From contig NZ_CP052757.1 of the NCBI RefSeq assembly GCF_009708005.2, positions 2,542,001 to 2,606,000 on the forward strand: a DNA stretch of 64,000 nt, in the 5' to 3' direction. Made by a program: the position numbers and the translations under genes. Below the pieces are notes generated by a model. It saw nothing but the letters and a program-made list of their open reading frames with translations. It searched no databases and was not told the origin of the DNA. Each line of letters starts with the position of its first letter. Positions within the stretch are counted from its first letter, which is position 1. Positions 24,626 through 34,800 of the stretch are shown piece after piece. The DNA comes from Cellulosimicrobium protaetiae. Lineage in GTDB: Bacteria > Actinomycetota > Actinomycetes > Actinomycetales > Cellulomonadaceae.

Positions 24626-25858
24626 GTGAGCACCGAGGCCCACGCGTTCCCCGTCCCGCTGTCCGGTGCGAAGGCGCCGACGCTCATGTGGGCGCACGAG
24701 CACGCCGTCGAGCCGGCTGCCCTCCAGCAGCTGCGCAACATCGCCGCGCTTCCGTGGGTCGAGGGCGTGCGCGTCATGCCCGACGTCCACCTGGGCAAGG
24801 GTGCGACGGTCGGCTCGGTCATCGCGATGCGCGACGCGGTGTCGCCCAACGCCGTCGGCGTCGACATCGGCTGCGGCATGATCGGCGTCCGCACGTCGCT
24901 GACGGCGGAGGACCTGCCCGACGACCTCGGGCCGATCCGAAGCCGCATCGAGGCCGCGATCCCCGTCGGGTTCCACGCGCACGACGAGGCCGTCGACCCG
25001 CACCGGCTCCGGTCGATCTCCGGGCGCGGCCCGGCCGAGGTCGCGCGCGGCGCGGACGCGTTCTGGTCGCGGTTCTCCGGCCTGCACGGGCGTGTCTCGG
25101 ACATCGAGGGTCGCGCGCGCCGTCAGCTCGGGACGCTGGGAGGCGGCAACCACTTCGTCGAGCTCTGCACGGACACCGACGGGCAGGTCTGGCTCCAGCT
25201 GCACTCCGGGTCGCGCAACATCGGCAAGACGCTCGCCGAGCAGCACGTCGCGGTCGCCAAGCGGCTCGAGCACAACCAGGGGCTCGTCGACCGCGAGCTC
25301 GCGGTGTTCCTCGGCGGCACCCCGGAGATGGACGCGTACCTCGCCGACCTGTGGTGGGCGCAGGAGTACGCGGCGCGATCGCGAGCGGTCATGATGACGC
25401 TCGTCGTCGACGCCGTGCGCGCGTCGTTCCCCGGTCGGGAGATCGCGTTCGACGAGGCCGTGAACGTCCACCACAACTACGTCGCGGTCGAGCACGTCGA
25501 CGACCAGGAGCTCGTCGTCACCCGCAAGGGCGCGATCCGGGCGGGCAAGGGCGACCTCGGGCTCATCCCCGGGTCGATGGGCACCGGCTCGTACATCGTG
25601 CGCGGCCTCGGGAACCCGGAGTCGTACTGGTCGGCGTCGCACGGCGCGGGGCGACGCATGTCGCGCACGAAGGCGAAGAAGACCTTCACGCTCGACGACC
25701 TCGCCGCCCAGACCGCGGGCGTCGAGTGCCGCAAGGACGCCGGGGTGCTCGACGAGATCCCGGGCGCGTACAAGGACCTCGACGAGGTCATCCGCGCGCA
25801 GTCCGACCTCGTCGAGGTCGTCGCCCGCCTCACGACGCTCCTCTGCGTCAAGGGCTGA
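24626..25858 (+). CDS. rtcB: RtcB RNA-splicing / RNA-repair ligase
   Basis: A 410-residue RtcB-family ligase, which joins 2',3'-cyclic phosphate or 3'-phosphate ends to 5'-OH ends using GTP and Mn2+. The metal and guanylate pocket motifs are present: 'MPDVHLGKGATVGSV', 'VGVDIGCGMIGVR' (Cys metal ligand), 'LGTLGGGNHFVEL', 'LHSGSRNIG', 'NVHHNYV' and the guanylylated His in 'SHGAGRRMSR'. Length fits bacterial RtcB. The GTG start follows GAGGAGG. It lies right after two tRNA-Arg genes on the same strand with no terminator seen between, which hints at tRNA repair or co-transcription. No RtcA or archease gene is nearby. Confidence 0.95.
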   Translation: MSTEAHAFPVPLSGAKAPTLMWAHEHAVEPAALQQLRNIAALPWVEGVRVMPDVHLGKGATVGSVIAMRDAVSPNAVGVDIGCGMIGVRTSLTAEDLPDDLGPIRSRIEAAIPVGFHAHDEAVDPHRLRSISGRGPAEVARGADAFWSRFSGLHGRVSDIEGRARRQLGTLGGGNHFVELCTDTDGQVWLQLHSGSRNIGKTLAEQHVAVAKRLEHNQGLVDRELAVFLGGTPEMDAYLADLWWAQEYAARSRAVMMTLVVDAVRASFPGREIAFDEAVNVHHNYVAVEHVDDQELVVTRKGAIRAGKGDLGLIPGSMGTGSYIVRGLGNPESYWSASHGAGRRMSRTKAKKTFTLDDLAAQTAGVECRKDAGVLDEIPGAYKDLDEVIRAQSDLVEVVARLTTLLCVKG

Positions 25859-25961
25859 CCACGGGGTCGCGACCAGGCGATCCGGGCGAGCCGAACAGGT
25901 GGTCCTGGCGCGTCCGGTGGTCCGGACGAGCCAGGACCACCTGCTCGGCATCGGCCGGGGG

Positions 25962-27542
25962 TCAGGGGCGGTCGCGGGGGAGGCGGACGGTGAACGTCGT
26001 GCCGGTGGGGCCAGGTTCGTCCGCCGTGGCGGACGACACGGCGACGGTGCCGCTGTGGGCCGTGACGATCGCGTCGGCGATGGCGAGGCCGAGGCCGGTG
26101 GAGCCGCCGGTGCGGTTGCGCGCGTCGTCGCCGCGGGTGAAACGGCGGAAGAGCGTCGGGCGCAGGGGCACCGGGATGCCGGGGCCGTCGTCGGTGACGG
26201 AGAGCACGACGTCGTCGCCGTCGGTCGTGAGCCGCACCTCGACGTGGGTGCCGGGCGGGGTGTGTGTGCGCGCGTTCGCGAGGAGGTTCGCGAGCACCTG
26301 CCGCAGGCTCGCCTCGTCGCCCGTGATCTCAAGGTCGACGTCGAGGTCCTCGCCGGGCAGGTCCAGGGCCCAGTCGTGGTCGGGGCCGGCGGCGTGGGCG
26401 TCCATGACGGCGTCGACGGCGAGCGCCGCGAGGTCGACGGGTGCGCGGTCGAGCGGGCGGCCCGCGTCGAGCCGGGCGAGGAGCAGCAGGTCCTCGACGA
26501 GACCGGTCATGCGCACGGCCTCGGACTCGATGCGGTCGAGCGAGCGGGCGGTGGCGGGCGGGACGTCGTCGGGCGAGCGGCGCACGAGCTCGGCGTACCC
26601 GCGGATGGAGGCGAGGGGCGTGCGGAGCTCGTGGCTCGCGTCGGCGACGAACCGCCGCACCTGGGTCTCGGAGTCGTGACGGGCCTGGAGCGAGGTCTCG
26701 ACGTTCTCGAGCATCCGGTTGAGGGCGGCGCCGACCTGTCCGACCTCCGTCCGCTCGTCGGTGAGGTCGTCAGGGACGCGCGGGATGGCGTCGATCTCGC
26801 CCTGCGCGAGCTCGAGCTCGGAGACACGGCTCGCGGCGGCGGCGACGTCGTCGAGCGGGCGCAGCGAGCGACGCACGAGCCACCACCCGACGAGCGCGGC
26901 GGCGAGCAGTCCGACTGCGCCGAGCGCGACCTCGACGAGCACGTAGTCCTCGACCGTCGCGTCGACCGTGGCCGTGCTCGAGGCGACGACGACGGGCTGC
27001 CCGTCGTCCGTGGTCCCGTGCACGGCGCGGAACGACCCGAGGTCGGGCAGGTCGACGTCGTGCGGGGCGCCGTCGGCGGGGACCTCCTCCAGCGCGGCGA
27101 TCTGGCCGGCGTCGAGCCTGACGCGCTCGAGGGTCGGGGTCACGTACTCGGCGAGCACGATCTCCCCTGCGTCGTAGCGCAGGACGGCGCTCCCCGGCCC
27201 GGTGCCGGCGGGGAACCGCGACGGGTCGTCGACGTCGGGCAGGTCGGCCGGGGCGGGCGTGTCACCGGACCCGTCGGTGGGCTGGCCGGGCCCCTCTGAG
27301 CCCGGCCTCTCGCCGAAGCCCTGCGTGAGCCGGTCGCTCGCCTGGTCGAGCTCGTGGTCGACCTGCGCGACGAGCTGGGATCGCAGCAGCGCCGTCGACG
27401 CGGTGGCGATGCCGAGCGTCACGAGGAGCACGACCGCCGCGAGCACGAGGACGAGACGGCGTCGCAACGCCGTCGGCCGCCGCGTGGGGGCGCCGTCCCC
27501 GGTCCCGGGACGCGCGGGGACGCGTGCGCGACGGTCCGTCAC
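25962..27542 (-). CDS. sensor histidine kinase of an OmpR-type two-component system
   Basis: A 526-residue membrane kinase. Order: basic N terminus, transmembrane helix 'LVLVLAAVVLLVTLGIATA', an extracellular sensor region of about 170 residues with a Pro/Gly-rich loop, a second helix 'VALGAVGLLAAALVGWWLV', a HAMP linker, the DHp helix 'FVADASHELRTPLASIRGYAELV' (phospho-acceptor His), and the ATPase with N box 'LANLLANARTHTP', 'DDGPGIP' and 'STGLGLAIADAIV'. Start is a GTG that overlaps the regulator's stop (GTGA), so the pair is translationally coupled. The signal is unknown. It resembles the envelope-stress class with two membrane helices. Confidence 0.93.
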   Translation of the reverse strand: MTDRRARVPARPGTGDGAPTRRPTALRRRLVLVLAAVVLLVTLGIATASTALLRSQLVAQVDHELDQASDRLTQGFGERPGSEGPGQPTDGSGDTPAPADLPDVDDPSRFPAGTGPGSAVLRYDAGEIVLAEYVTPTLERVRLDAGQIAALEEVPADGAPHDVDLPDLGSFRAVHGTTDDGQPVVVASSTATVDATVEDYVLVEVALGAVGLLAAALVGWWLVRRSLRPLDDVAAAASRVSELELAQGEIDAIPRVPDDLTDERTEVGQVGAALNRMLENVETSLQARHDSETQVRRFVADASHELRTPLASIRGYAELVRRSPDDVPPATARSLDRIESEAVRMTGLVEDLLLLARLDAGRPLDRAPVDLAALAVDAVMDAHAAGPDHDWALDLPGEDLDVDLEITGDEASLRQVLANLLANARTHTPPGTHVEVRLTTDGDDVVLSVTDDGPGIPVPLRPTLFRRFTRGDDARNRTGGSTGLGLAIADAIVTAHSGTVAVSSATADEPGPTGTTFTVRLPRDRP

Positions 27543-28300
27543 GCGTCCGTGCCGCTCGCGGGCTTGAGCACGTACCCGACGCCGCGGAGCGTGTGGATCA
27601 TCGGTTCGCGACCCTTGTCGATCTTGCGGCGCAGGTAGGAGATGTAGAACTCGACGATGTTGGCCTGGCCGCCGAAGTCGTAGTTCCAGACGCGGTCGAG
27701 GATCTGCGCCTTGGACAGCACGCGGCGCGGGTTGCGCATGAGGTAGCGCAGCAGCTCGAACTCGGTGGCCGTGAGGCGCACCTCCTCGCCCGCGCGGCGG
27801 ACCTCGTGCGCGTCCTCGTCGAGCTCGAGGTCGCCGACGACGAGCACGGAGTCCTCGCGCTGGGCGGTCGCGCCGCCCCGGCGCAGCAGCCCGCGCAGGC
27901 GGGCGACGACCTCCTCGAGGCTGAACGGCTTCGTCACGTAGTCGTCGCCGCCGGCGGTGAGCCCGGCGACGCGGTCCTCGACGGCGTCGCGCGCGGTGAG
28001 GAAGAGGACGGGGACGTCGGTGTCGCGCTCCCGCAGCCGGCGCAGCACGGTGAGACCGTCCATGTCGGGGAGCATGACGTCGAGCACGACGACGTCGGGG
28101 CCGGACTCGCGGGCGGTGCGGATGGCGGAGTTCCCGTCGAGCGAGGTGGAGACGTCCCAGCCCTCGTACCGCAGCGCCGAGGTGAGCAGCTCGGCGAGGT
28201 TGGGCTCGTCGTCGACCACGAGCACGCGGACGGGGGAGCCGTCGGGACGCGTGAGGCGCGGCTGGTCGGGACGGCCGACGGGGGCGGGGGCTGCGGTCAT
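27539..28300 (-). CDS. OmpR/PhoB-family response regulator
   Basis: A 253-residue regulator and first gene of the two-component operon. Receiver domain: acidic 'VVDDEPNLAELL', phospho-acceptor Asp74 in 'VVVLDVMLPDMDG', Thr in 'VLFLTARD' and the Lys in 'DDYVTKPF'. A winged-helix DNA-binding domain follows ('LTATEFELLRYLMRNPRRVLSKAQILDRVW', 'VEFYISYLRRKID', 'TLRGVGYVLK'). It diverges from the ThuA-domain gene and is the nearest intact regulator to it, so it could act there, but no direct evidence is seen. Confidence 0.95.
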   Translation of the reverse strand: MTAAPAPVGRPDQPRLTRPDGSPVRVLVVDDEPNLAELLTSALRYEGWDVSTSLDGNSAIRTARESGPDVVVLDVMLPDMDGLTVLRRLRERDTDVPVLFLTARDAVEDRVAGLTAGGDDYVTKPFSLEEVVARLRGLLRRGGATAQREDSVLVVGDLELDEDAHEVRRAGEEVRLTATEFELLRYLMRNPRRVLSKAQILDRVWNYDFGGQANIVEFYISYLRRKIDKGREPMIHTLRGVGYVLKPASGTDA

Positions 28301-28427
28301 GGACCCAGCGTCCCGCGGCTCGCGTGGTCGTGCCTGTGGTGACCCTGTGCGCCCGCTGTGCCCGGGTGCGGGTTGTGACGCCGTCGCGGGAGGGCGGGTG
28401 AGATCGCCTCACCGGGTCGTTGAATCC

Positions 28428-28456
28428 TTGACTTTTGATCAGTCGCCGTCAAAACT
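28428..28456 (+). promoter_or_regulatory. promoter with inverted repeat upstream of the ThuA-domain gene
   Basis: TTGACT (28428-28433) and AAAACT (28451-28456) are spaced by 17 bases. The inverted repeat TTTTGA/TCAAAA (28433-28438, 28449-28454) occupies the spacer, as an operator would. A shared ACTTTTG lies near the promoter of the sugar-dehydrogenase fusion at 31651. Confidence 0.55.
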
Positions 28457-28585
28457 CGCAGCATCGGCAGCAGCCGACGTCCACGCACGCAGGAGTGCGC
28501 GCGCCGCCGAACGCCGAGCGCCCCCGGCGATCTACCGGGGTCCGAGCGCCCGGCTCGCGCTCTCGACGACGAGGGAGAAGCACGC

Positions 28586-30031
28586 ATGGATTTGTTCAGC
28601 GGCACGACTTTCAAGCGGGCGGTGGCGGCAGCGGTCGCGCTGCCCCTCGCGGGCGGGGCGACGCTCGTGGCGGCCGGCCCGGCGGCCGCGGACGAGGAGG
28701 ACTACAAGATCCTCGTCGTCGGCAAGACGCTCGGGTTCCGGCACTCGCACATCGACGACACGACGCGCGCGCTGATCGACCTCGGTGAGGACAACGGCTT
28801 CACGGTCGACGTGTGGGACCCGCCGAACGACTCCGCGGGCTGGTGGGGGAGCGGCTCGCCGGGTCAGCCCGACCTCACCATGGACTCGACGCCGTTCACG
28901 AGCGCCGAGGACCTGTCGCAGTACGCGACCCTGGTCTTCGTCTCGCCCGTCGACAACACGAACTCCCTGAACCCCGCGACGCCGCGCCTGCTCGACGACA
29001 CCGAGCTCGCGGCCCTCCAGGGCTACGTCCACGGTGGCGGCGGCTTCGTCGGGCTGCACGCCGCGACCGACACGATGCACACCGTCCCCTGGTACGGCGA
29101 GCTCACCGGCGGCGGGGCGCGGTTCGCCAGCCACCCGCAGCAGCAGACCGCGACCATGCGCGTCGAGAGCCCGGCCCACCCCTCGACCGCGCACCTGCCG
29201 GCCGTCTGGGAGCGGTTCGACGAGTGGTACAACTACACGACCAACCCGCGCGCGGACGTGCACGTGCTCCTCACGCTCGACGAGTCGACGTACTCCCCGG
29301 GCAACAACGCCATGGGCGAGGACCACCCGATCTCGTGGTGCCAGAACTTCGAGGGCGGACGCTCCTGGTACGAGGGCGCGGGTCACACGGACGCGTCGTG
29401 GACCGACCCGCTCTTCCTCGAGCACGTGCTCAAGGGCGTCGAGTGGACCGCGGGAGTCGTCGAGGGTGGCGGCAACTGTGTCACGTTCCCCGAGGTCGAC
29501 GCCGTCGTGGCCGGCCTGAACACCTCGGCTGTGGGCGACGGCGTGATCGCGGGAGCGATCGCCTCCCTGCTCGGCAGCGCGCGCACCGCGGCCGAGGCGG
29601 GCGACCCGGCCACGGCGGTCCAGGTGCTGGGCGGCGCGCGGTCGCTCGTCGACCATCTGTCCGCCGCGGCGGGCGACCGGGACCTCCTCGCGTCGAAGAT
29701 CGACGACCTCGTCGACTGGCAGACCGGTCTCGTCGACGACGGTCCCGCGCTCGACCTCGCGGCCGAGGCCGAGCTGCGGACCATGGGCGGCAAGCAGTAC
29801 CTCGCGGTGCGGGTGCTCAACGAGGACGACGCCGCCGTCGACATCACCGTCACGACGCCGTACGGGTCCAAGGAGTTCGCGGCCGTCGCCCCCACCAAGA
29901 ACGCCTACCAGGCGTTCGCGACGCGCCTCGTCGAGGTCCCTGCCGGGGAGGTGACGGTCACCGCGACCGCCGTGCTCGACGGCGAGACGGTCACCGAGGA
30001 GGTCGCGGTCGCCTACGCCGGCACCGCCTGA
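28586..30031 (+). CDS. secreted ThuA-domain protein with shared C-terminal module
   Basis: A 481-residue secreted protein. Signal peptide to about residue 36 ('LPLAGGATLVAAGPAAADE'). ThuA domain at about 40-290: 'KILVVGKTLGFRHSHIDD', 'LVFVSPVDNTN', 'GGGFVGLHAATDTMH', 'VHVLLTLDESTY', 'HPISWCQNFEGGRSWYEGAGH' and 'LKGVEWTAG'. A helical FIMAH-like linker follows (about 305-385), then a beta-rich C-terminal module from 400 ('KQYLAVRVLNEDDAAVDITVTTPYGSKEF'). That module is homologous to the last 85-95 residues of the two large sugar dehydrogenases nearby, but lacks their Cys pair. ThuA proteins belong to trehalose and 3-keto-sugar metabolism; the exact reaction here is inferred only. Confidence 0.9.
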   Translation: MDLFSGTTFKRAVAAAVALPLAGGATLVAAGPAAADEEDYKILVVGKTLGFRHSHIDDTTRALIDLGEDNGFTVDVWDPPNDSAGWWGSGSPGQPDLTMDSTPFTSAEDLSQYATLVFVSPVDNTNSLNPATPRLLDDTELAALQGYVHGGGGFVGLHAATDTMHTVPWYGELTGGGARFASHPQQQTATMRVESPAHPSTAHLPAVWERFDEWYNYTTNPRADVHVLLTLDESTYSPGNNAMGEDHPISWCQNFEGGRSWYEGAGHTDASWTDPLFLEHVLKGVEWTAGVVEGGGNCVTFPEVDAVVAGLNTSAVGDGVIAGAIASLLGSARTAAEAGDPATAVQVLGGARSLVDHLSAAAGDRDLLASKIDDLVDWQTGLVDDGPALDLAAEAELRTMGGKQYLAVRVLNEDDAAVDITVTTPYGSKEFAAVAPTKNAYQAFATRLVEVPAGEVTVTATAVLDGETVTEEVAVAYAGTA

Positions 30032-30059
30032 CAGTCCTTCCCACCGGGACAGTGCGCAC

Positions 30060-30096
30060 CGACGGCGCCCGTCGCACCGTGCGACGGGCGCCGTCG
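30060..30096. terminator. 17-bp hairpin between convergent genes
   Basis: A perfect 17-bp stem (30060-30076 with 30080-30096) has a 3-base loop. It sits between the ThuA-domain gene and the CueP gene and can serve both. No T tract. Confidence 0.75.
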
Positions 30097-30141
30097 CGCG
30101 GCGGGCGTCCGTGACGACACGGTCCGCCGTCGTCGGCTGAG

Positions 30142-30723
30142 TCAGGCGAGCTGGAGCGTCGTGAGGCACGTGGGGTCGTCGTCGCCCGTGGAGACGGTCG
30201 TCGTGCCGACCCGGCCGTCGTGCTCCACGCGCAGCTCCGCGTCGACGTCGCGGGGGAGCCAGTAGCCGACGAACCCGTTGGCGCCGAGCGTCGTGTCCTC
30301 CTCGACGAGGACGTCCCCGGTCGCGGCGTCGACGACGCTCACGCTCACGGGCTCGCCCGCGAGCTCTCCCTGGCACGTGGTGAGCGAGTGGAAGAAGCAC
30401 TCGTGCGTCCCGTCCACGTAGGGCGCGACCGAGAGGTAGAACACGTCGTCCGGCAGGGGGACGGTGGTCTCGTACGCCTCGTCGGCGAGCACGAGCTCCG
30501 CCGCGCGGACGGAGGCGACGAGGTCGGTGGGCCGGTCCGCCGTCTCCAGCGCCTCCAGGCGGTCCACGACCTCCCGCCCCGAGAGGCCCGCGAGGTCGTG
30601 CCGCTCGAGCAGCGCGTCGAGCGCGGTGGGTTCGGCCGTCCCGGCCGAGCAGCCGGCGAGCACGAGGGCGAGGGCGGTTCCGGCGGCGGCGGTCACGAAG
30701 GTCGGGAGGGCGCGTCGTCTCAT
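30142..30723 (-). CDS. CueP-family copper-binding lipoprotein
   Basis: A 193-residue lipoprotein. The signal peptide ends in the lipobox LAGC (Cys25 or so). The body matches CueP: 'VFYLSVAPYVDGTHECFFHSLTTCQGEL' contains the Cys and His metal ligands, with the third Cys in the terminal 'DPTCLTTLQLA', and 'GFVGYWLPRDVDAELRVEHDG' is a conserved middle part. CueP of Salmonella holds and delivers periplasmic copper. In actinobacteria the protein is exported and lipid-anchored. GGGAGG precedes the ATG by nine bases. No copper pump or regulator is adjacent. Confidence 0.88.
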   Translation of the reverse strand: MRRRALPTFVTAAAGTALALVLAGCSAGTAEPTALDALLERHDLAGLSGREVVDRLEALETADRPTDLVASVRAAELVLADEAYETTVPLPDDVFYLSVAPYVDGTHECFFHSLTTCQGELAGEPVSVSVVDAATGDVLVEEDTTLGANGFVGYWLPRDVDAELRVEHDGRVGTTTVSTGDDDPTCLTTLQLA

Positions 30724-30782
30724 GGGCCGATCCTCCCAGAGCGCACCGCCGTGACCAGGGCCGGGAGGTCGCGCGCCTCGCG

Positions 30783-31547
30783 GGCGACCGGAGGGTCCCG
30801 CTCGTCGTCGCGCTGTCGACGAGGCACGGGGACGCGGAGTCGGGCCTCGGCCAGCTCCTCGCGAGCGACGGCTCGCTCGGCGGCGTCGTCTACGTGGGGA
30901 TGTCGCGCACCGACGACCGGCTCGCCCGCGCCGTCGCGGACGGCCTGCCCGTCGTCGTCATCGACGAGGAGGTCGACCTCGACCTGCCCGTCGAGACGAT
31001 CACCGTGGACAACTACGGCGGCGCGTACCAGGCCACGAGCTACCTCGTGCAGCAGGGCCACCGCCGCATCGCGCACGTCGCCGGCCCCGCCGAGCTCTCG
31101 ACGACGCAGGACCGCCTGCGGGGCTACGTCGACGCGATGCACGACGCCGGGCTCGACGTCGACCCCGACCTCGTGCGGCACGGCCCGTACACCGAGCAGT
31201 TCGGCGCCTCGACGTTCCCCTACCTCACCCGGCCCGGCGGCGCGCCGACGGCGGTGTTCGTCGGCAGCGACATCGTCGCCGTCGGGATGCTCGGGGCGGC
31301 GGAGCTGCACGGCATCTCGATACCCGACGACCTCTCGGTCGTCGGGTGCGACGGCATCCGCGTCGGCCAGTGGCTGCGCCCCAAGCTCACGACGCTCGAG
31401 CAGCCCGTCGCGGCGCTCGCGCTCGCCGCGATGGACGCGATCGAGCGGTCCATGACCGGTGAGCGCCGCGCCGGCGCGCCCGCCCGCACGGTCCTGCCGC
31501 TGCACCTCGTCGTGCGTGGCTCGGTCGCGCGGGTCGAGGCGTCGTAG
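30783..31547 (+). pseudogene. LacI-family regulator lacking its N-terminal DNA-binding domain
   Basis: From about 30795 the frame reads like the periplasmic-binding-type effector domain of LacI proteins: 'VPLVVALSTRHGDAESGLGQLLASD', 'GLPVVVIDEEVDLDLPVETITVDN', 'GHRRIAHVAGP', 'PTAVFVGSDIVAVGMLGAA' and 'DDLSVVGCDGIRVGQWLRPKLTTLEQP'. The helix-turn-helix and hinge, some 85-90 residues, are missing: no suitable start or HTH is found upstream in any frame before the CueP gene. The first possible start is GTG 30894, inside the domain. It is therefore a 5'-truncated remnant, or at best a sugar-binding protein without DNA binding. Confidence 0.75.
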
Positions 31548-31659
31548 CGCTGCGGCGACGACCGCGCCCCCGGCGACGGGCGAGCGCCCGCTGCGCCACA
31601 CCGACCGACTTGCAGTGAACGGTCGCCGAAACATTCGCACGCGCATTTCAACTTTTGGC

Positions 31660-31688
31660 TTGGCAACGGCGAAAGCCGACCGTAAGGT
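31660..31688 (+). promoter_or_regulatory. promoter of the sugar-dehydrogenase/isomerase fusion gene
   Basis: TTGGCA (31660-31665) and TAAGGT (31683-31688) are spaced by 17 bases. GGCTT/AAGCC arms (31657-31661, 31673-31677) overlap the spacer. The 5' leader to the GTG at 31871 would be about 175 bases. The rest of the 323-bp gap after the LacI remnant holds nothing I recognise. Confidence 0.55.
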
Positions 31689-31870
31689 CGGACCAGTGCG
31701 GCGGCGGGGCATGGCACCGCCCGTCGCACCGGGTCTCACGTTCGAGGCCCAGCCATCCGGAGCCGACCGATCAGCGGAGATCGTCGTGCAGCGGCATCGG
31801 GAGCGCGCGCGTGCCTGGCGCTGCCGGTCCGGCGATCACCGTCTTCTCGTTACGCGTCAAGGAGGACGTT

Positions 31871-34800
31871 GTGCACAGACGAACGATCACGAGCCCTCGC
31901 AGGCTCGCCCGACGAGGTGTCGCCGCGGTCCTTGCCGCCGCGGTGCTGGTACCCCTCTCGATCAGCGCGGCCGGCGCCCACCCCGGTCACGAGGAACCGA
32001 CACCGGCCGCCGACGAGGCGACCGACTGGGACAGCTACGAGAAGGTGCTGCTCAGCAAGAACACCGGCGAGCCCATCGATCTCGCCGTCCTGCCCGACTC
32101 CCGTGTCCTGCACACCGCGCGCGACGGCGTCGTACGCCTCACCGACTCCGCGACGGGCCTGACCACCCAGATCGCGGACCTCGACGTCTACTCCAACTCC
32201 GAGGACGGGCTCCAGGGCATCTCGCTCGACCCGGCCTTCGAGGAGAACCACTTCCTGTACATGGTCTACGCGCCCCGCGTGATGGATGGCACGTCGCCCT
32301 CCGGCGTGGAGTACCCCGAGACGACCCCGGCGGGGAGCGCGCCGAACTCGCTGCCGGCCGGCGAGGACGAGAGCTACTGGGACCAGTGGCTGGGCTACAA
32401 CGTGCTGTCGCGCTTCACGTGGGACCCGGCCACCGACGCCATCGACCTGTCCACCGAGCGCGAGATCCTCAAGGTCGACGCGCAGCGTGGGCAGTGCTGC
32501 CACGTCGGCGCCGACATGGCGTGGGACGACGAGGGGAACCTGTTCCTCTCCACCGGTGACAACACCCCCGCCAGCACCCCGGGTGCGAACGGCTACGCGC
32601 CGAACAACAACGCCCCGGGCATGAACCCCGGCTTCGACGACCGTCGCGGCGCCGGCAGCACCAACGACCTGCGCGGGAAGATCCTGCGGATCAACCCGAT
32701 CGAGGACCTCGCCGCCGGCACCGAGGTGGGTCCGGGGAGCACGTACACGATCCCGGAGGGCAACCTCTTCGACGACGCGCAGTACGACGACGTCCGGGAC
32801 CTCGTCCGCGACGAGACGTACGTCATGGGTCTGCGCAACCCGTTCCGCATCGACTACGACGTCGAGTCCGGCGCGCTCGTGTGGGGCGACTACGGCCCCG
32901 ACGCGGCCGCCGCGAACCCCGACCGCGGCCCGATGGGCTACGTCGAGTGGCAGCTCACGACAGAGCCGATGAACGGCGGCTGGCCGTACTGCCACGGTCC
33001 CAACGCCAACTACAACGAGTGGGACTACGCGACCCAGACGCCGGGCGAGTGGTTCGACTGCGAGGCCGGCGCCGTGAACAACTCGACGTGGAACACCGGT
33101 CTGGACGTCCTGCCGCCCGCGACCGCGCCGCAGGTCTACTACGGCGACAACCCGGGCGACCAGCCCGAGGTGCTCGACCCGCTGACGGCGTGGGGCGGCG
33201 GCGGCCAGGCCCCGATGGGCGGCCCGATCTACCGCTACGACGAGACCCTCGACTCGGACGTCAAGTTCCCCGAGTACTGGGACGGGCACCCGCTGATGGC
33301 GGAGTTCTCGCAGGACTACGTCGCGGCGTTCACGCTCGACGAGCTCACCTCGGCCGGCCAGGTCACCGCCGTCGAGGACTTCCTGCCGAACGCTCACCTG
33401 GAGACGGTCAACCAGCCGATCTGGGACAACGTCATGGACATGGAGTTCGGCCCGGACGGCGCCCTGTACGTCCTGGAGTACGGTGACGGCTTCTTCCGCC
33501 AGAACCCGGACGCCGGCCTGTACAAGGTCGTCTACGGGTCGGAGAACACCCACCCGCGTGCCTTCATCGACGCCGACCCGATCTCGGGCAGCACCGCTCC
33601 GCTCGAGGTGACCTTCGACGCGTCGGCCTCGACCGACGCCGAGACCCCGGCCGGCGAGCTCGTCTACGACTGGGACTTCGACTCCGACGGCGTCTACGAC
33701 GCCCAGGGCGTCACCGTCACGCACACGTTCACCGAGCTCGGGCAGTACAACGTGCAGCTGCGCGTCACCGACGCCGGTGGCAACTTCGGCCTCGCGATCC
33801 AGCAGGTCACGGTCGGCAACACCGCCCCCGTCATCACCCTGGACCAGCCGGACGGCGCCATCTTCAACTGGGGCGACGCCGTCCCGTACACCGTCTCGGT
33901 CGAGGACGCCGAGGACGGCAACCAGCCGACGTGCCGCAACATCCAGTACACGTTCGGTCTCGGCCACAACACGCACGCGCACCCCGAGGTGAGCGGTCGG
34001 GCCGCGGACACCGCGGACGGTTGCGGCTTCACCATCCAGACCAGCCCCGACGCCGTCGAGCACGGGGAGGGCGAGAAGATCTACGGCACCCTCGTCGTGA
34101 CCTACACGGACCAGGCGCAGGGCGACGTCCCGGCCATCCGCGGCGAGGCCACGCACGTCCTCAAGCCCGAGGAGCAGCAGGCCGAGTGGTACGACGCGGC
34201 CGAGGGCATCGAGGTCGCGGACGACGCCGAGGCCGACGCGGGGAAGTACGTGACCTCGCTCGACGAGGGCGACTCGTTCTCGTACCAGCCGATCGCGTTC
34301 TCCCACGCCCCGACCGGTGACGCCATCAACGCCGTGACCATGATCGGTCGCGGCGAGGGCACCGTCTCCCTCGGCTGGGTGGGCGCGGACGGCGAGACCG
34401 TCGACTCGCTCGCCGAGTTCCGGTTCACCGGTGACACCTGGAAGGACGCCACCCGCACGCTCACCGAGGTGCCGGAGGGCACCGGGACCCTCGTCGTGAC
34501 GAGCACCGGTGGCGTGGACGTCGACAACCTGACCTTCGGGAAGAACGTCGTCGTCCCGGCAGAGCAGGTCTCCATCCAGATGTTCTCGCTCATCCCGTGG
34601 GTCCGGGCGGACGGCCAGCAGGCCGTGCTCGACCGGCTCGGGGAGATCGGGTTCCAGAACGTCGAGCCCTACGGCGGCAACTTCTCCGGCCTGACGGCCG
34701 AGCAGTTCCGTGCGCAGGCCGACGCCGCGGGTGTCACGGCGAAGTCGTCGCACTACAACGTCAACGAGGCGACCTTCGACCAGACGCTCGAGTACGTCGG

